In this document: piece after piece, positions 4,173 through 5,801 of the stretch
Position numbering within the stretch: position 1 is the first letter of the stretch
Layout: every line of letters begins with the position of its first letter
Notes under the pieces: model-generated
Seen by the model: the letters and a program-made list of their open reading frames with translations, nothing else
What the model was told of the DNA's origin: nothing
Databases searched by the model: none
Source of the DNA: Oscillospiraceae bacterium
Lineage (GTDB): Bacteria; Bacillota_A; Clostridia; Oscillospirales; Oscillospiraceae
Assembly (NCBI GenBank): GCA_016302015.1
Contig: JAEDOJ010000103.1
Location: 1 to 5,801 of the forward strand
Reading direction: 5' to 3'
DNA: 5,801 nucleotides
Translations under genes and position numbers: made by a program

Positions 4173-5801
4173 TTATTCAGACTCGGGAGCAGAACGTACA
4201 AGCATATCATAACGCATGACCATGGTTGCAACCTCTGCACGGGTGGCATAACCCAGAGGCAGGATTCTTTCCTGATTGTCGCCCTGAATCAGGCCAACGC
4301 CTACTGCCCATGCCATGGCTTCCTTGGCATAGCCGGAAACCAGGGAGGCATCCTGGAAGTGGCTGTAATCGCCGCTTGCAGATGTGTCCATGCCGGAGAA
4401 CTTCGCATAGCGATACAGGATCGTTACGATCTGCTCACGGGTGATCTGACCGTCGGGATCAAACAGCCCGTCGCCAACGCCATTGACAATGCCGTTCTCA
4501 CTTGCCCAGTTCACCGCAGCGGTGTACCACGAGTTTGCAAGGCAGTCGGAGAACTCAGGCTTGCTGATGTTGTCGAAGTTGGGCTTGCCGGCCAGACGCC
4601 AGATTACGCTGACCAGCTCAACTCTGGACATCTCGGTGTTGGGGTCGAAGATGACTGCGCTGCGTCCGCTGAACAGTTCATGGGAAACGACATATGCTAC
4701 GTTGGGAGCAAACCAGTCGCTGTCCTTCACGTCGGCAAAGGAAAGATCATACAGAGAGATCCGTCCGCAATTCTTGCAGACATAGTAGACGCTGCCGCCG
4801 GAGCTTGTCTTCTGCTCGTTCAGGTGACCGGTGGGCTTGGAATGCTCGAAGTGCTCTTCCTCGCCGCAGGAGCAGACCACATCCATATAGCCCTGCTCAA
4901 TACAACTGGTCTTTACATCGTTGACGGTCGCAAAGTCGTGAACCTCGCCGGTTCTTGCGTCGAAGTGATAGACCTCATCGCCCAGAGTGAACCAGCCGGT
5001 CTGATACTTGCCACCGATGAAGTACATCTTCTTGCCGGAGGCGGAGTCCGTTGCCCAGCCGGTGTAATCGGCGGGAGCTTCCTTGCCGCAGTCCTGATCG
5101 GCACAAATCAGGGTGCCCAGGGTACGGTTATAGACGTAGTTGTGGGTTTCGGGAGTGGGATCCTCAGGTTCGTCCGGGTCGGTCTGCTCCTTGACGGTCT
5201 TCGTGAAGGTATCGATGATGGTGCCGTCCAGATCATAAGCCGTCACAGTCAGAGTCTTGGCGGTGGCCTTGACCATCACATACAGGGCGGTGTAATCCTG
5301 AGAAACCATTGCAAAGTGGAAGTTGGGATCATCGGTTGCCGCATAGTTCAGGTCACGGGACTTTTCACCCATATCGCCGCAGATCATGTAGACCGTGCCG
5401 TCGTCCTCGGCAACTCTGCCGTCCTTCAGCATCTCGGTGCGGGCATAGGAATGATCGTGGCCCGAGAAGACAATATCAATACCTGCTGCCTCTGCCACTG
5501 CGGGAATCTTCTCGTGGAAGGCATTGCTGCCGCCGTTGACGTTGGTGTAATAGGCAGGCTGGTGGACAGAGAGGAACTTCCACTGGCACTCGGTCTTTGC
5601 GGCATCCTCTGCCAGCCACTGCATTGCCTCGTCCAGATCGGCGCTGTTGTTGATCACAGCCACATAGACGCCGTTGGTCTCTACGGAGTAGTAGTCACGG
5701 CCGGGCAGGCCAAAGACCTTGTTTGCCACATCGCCGCTGAGATCGCCGTAATACTCATGGTTGCCCAGCGCCTTGAGCAGAGGAACGGAGGCCACGGCGC
5801 T
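4173..5801 (-). CDS. Exported metallophosphoesterase with cell-wall repeats and three SLH domains, 5'-truncated by window edge
   Basis: The C-terminal 542 or so codons are visible; the frame stays open to the right edge, so the GTG at 5795 is internal (Val) and the signal peptide and first metal motifs (DxH, GDxxD) lie outside. Counting from that Val, the calcineurin-like/purple acid phosphatase fold shows GNHE (11-14), VHQP with His78, and GHDHSY (112-117), all metal-ligand motifs. A beta-rich segment (about 160-200) and an acidic Pro-rich linker (about 205-217) follow. Next come two repeats like choline/glucan-binding repeats (GWATDSASGKKMYFIGG, then YQTGWFTLGDEVYHFD, about 246-280). Paired cysteines (C231/C236, C308/C310, C340/C343) suggest zinc-ribbon-like or disulfide modules. 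Three SLH domains (about 353-403, 415-465, 480-530) anchor the protein to the cell wall. The likely role is a surface phosphatase, phosphodiesterase or nucleotidase; the substrate is unknown. It is convergent with the 4Fe-4S unit. Confidence 0.93.
   Translation of the reverse strand, partial: SAVASVPLLKALGNHEYYGDLSGDVANKVFGLPGRDYYSVETNGVYVAVINNSADLDEAMQWLAEDAAKTECQWKFLSVHQPAYYTNVNGGSNAFHEKIPAVAEAAGIDIVFSGHDHSYARTEMLKDGRVAEDDGTVYMICGDMGEKSRDLNYAATDDPNFHFAMVSQDYTALYVMVKATAKTLTVTAYDLDGTIIDTFTKTVKEQTDPDEPEDPTPETHNYVYNRTLGTLICADQDCGKEAPADYTGWATDSASGKKMYFIGGKYQTGWFTLGDEVYHFDARTGEVHDFATVNDVKTSCIEQGYMDVVCSCGEEEHFEHSKPTGHLNEQKTSSGGSVYYVCKNCGRISLYDLSFADVKDSDWFAPNVAYVVSHELFSGRSAVIFDPNTEMSRVELVSVIWRLAGKPNFDNISKPEFSDCLANSWYTAAVNWASENGIVNGVGDGLFDPDGQITREQIVTILYRYAKFSGMDTSASGDYSHFQDASLVSGYAKEAMAWAVGVGLIQGDNQERILPLGYATRAEVATMVMRYDMLVRSAPESE

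Noticed and set aside
5793..5795. GTG at 5795 as the start of the - strand metallophosphoesterase
   Set aside because: The frame continues to the window edge, and the metallophosphoesterase fold needs metal-binding motifs upstream of GNHE, so this is an internal valine.

Overview
The window suggests a chromosomal stretch of an anaerobic, moderately GC-rich Clostridia bacterium (Bacillota), probably Oscillospiraceae/Ruminococcaceae-like. The grounds are an IreB-family protein with a TTG start and strong AGGAGG-type ribosome binding sites, a bacterial PheT, a cysteine-rich 4Fe-4S protein of a kind I associate with strict anaerobes, and a surface enzyme ending in three SLH domains. The taxonomic placement is inference. 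No tRNA, rRNA, CRISPR array, transposase or phage gene is visible.

Layout from left to right. (1) The 3' four-fifths of pheT (1-1884, +) enters from the left edge. (2) A recognisable sigma-A type promoter (1903-1931) leads into ireB (1963-2208, +). GC-rich hairpins follow, then a small gene of unknown function (2307-2597, +), and a good intrinsic terminator closes the unit (2604-2639). (3) From 2640 to 2922 there is no credible gene, but the stretch is not empty. It holds an extended -10 promoter (2670-2698) framed by an inverted repeat (2662-2715), then four consecutive strong stem-loops (2702-2875), then a second -10-like sequence (2892-2897) just before the next gene. (4) A two-gene unit on the + strand encodes a 4Fe-4S protein with a cysteine-rich C-terminal domain (2923-3618) and a small CxxCxxxC protein (3618-4082). 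Their stop and start codons overlap as TGATG. A 15-bp intrinsic terminator (4100-4144) ends the unit. (5) Convergently, on the - strand, lies the C-terminal part of a large exported metallophosphoesterase with cell-wall-binding repeats and three SLH domains (4173-5801), whose N-terminus is beyond the right edge.

How the parts fit together: pheT is translation housekeeping. IreB/ReoM proteins connect the PASTA-type Ser/Thr kinase to control of peptidoglycan precursor synthesis. The 4Fe-4S protein and its coupled partner look like a redox or metal-binding pair that is made together. The most unusual part is the structured, apparently regulated leader in front of that pair, which I cannot match to a known riboswitch or RNA family by eye. 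It is the best candidate here for something undescribed.
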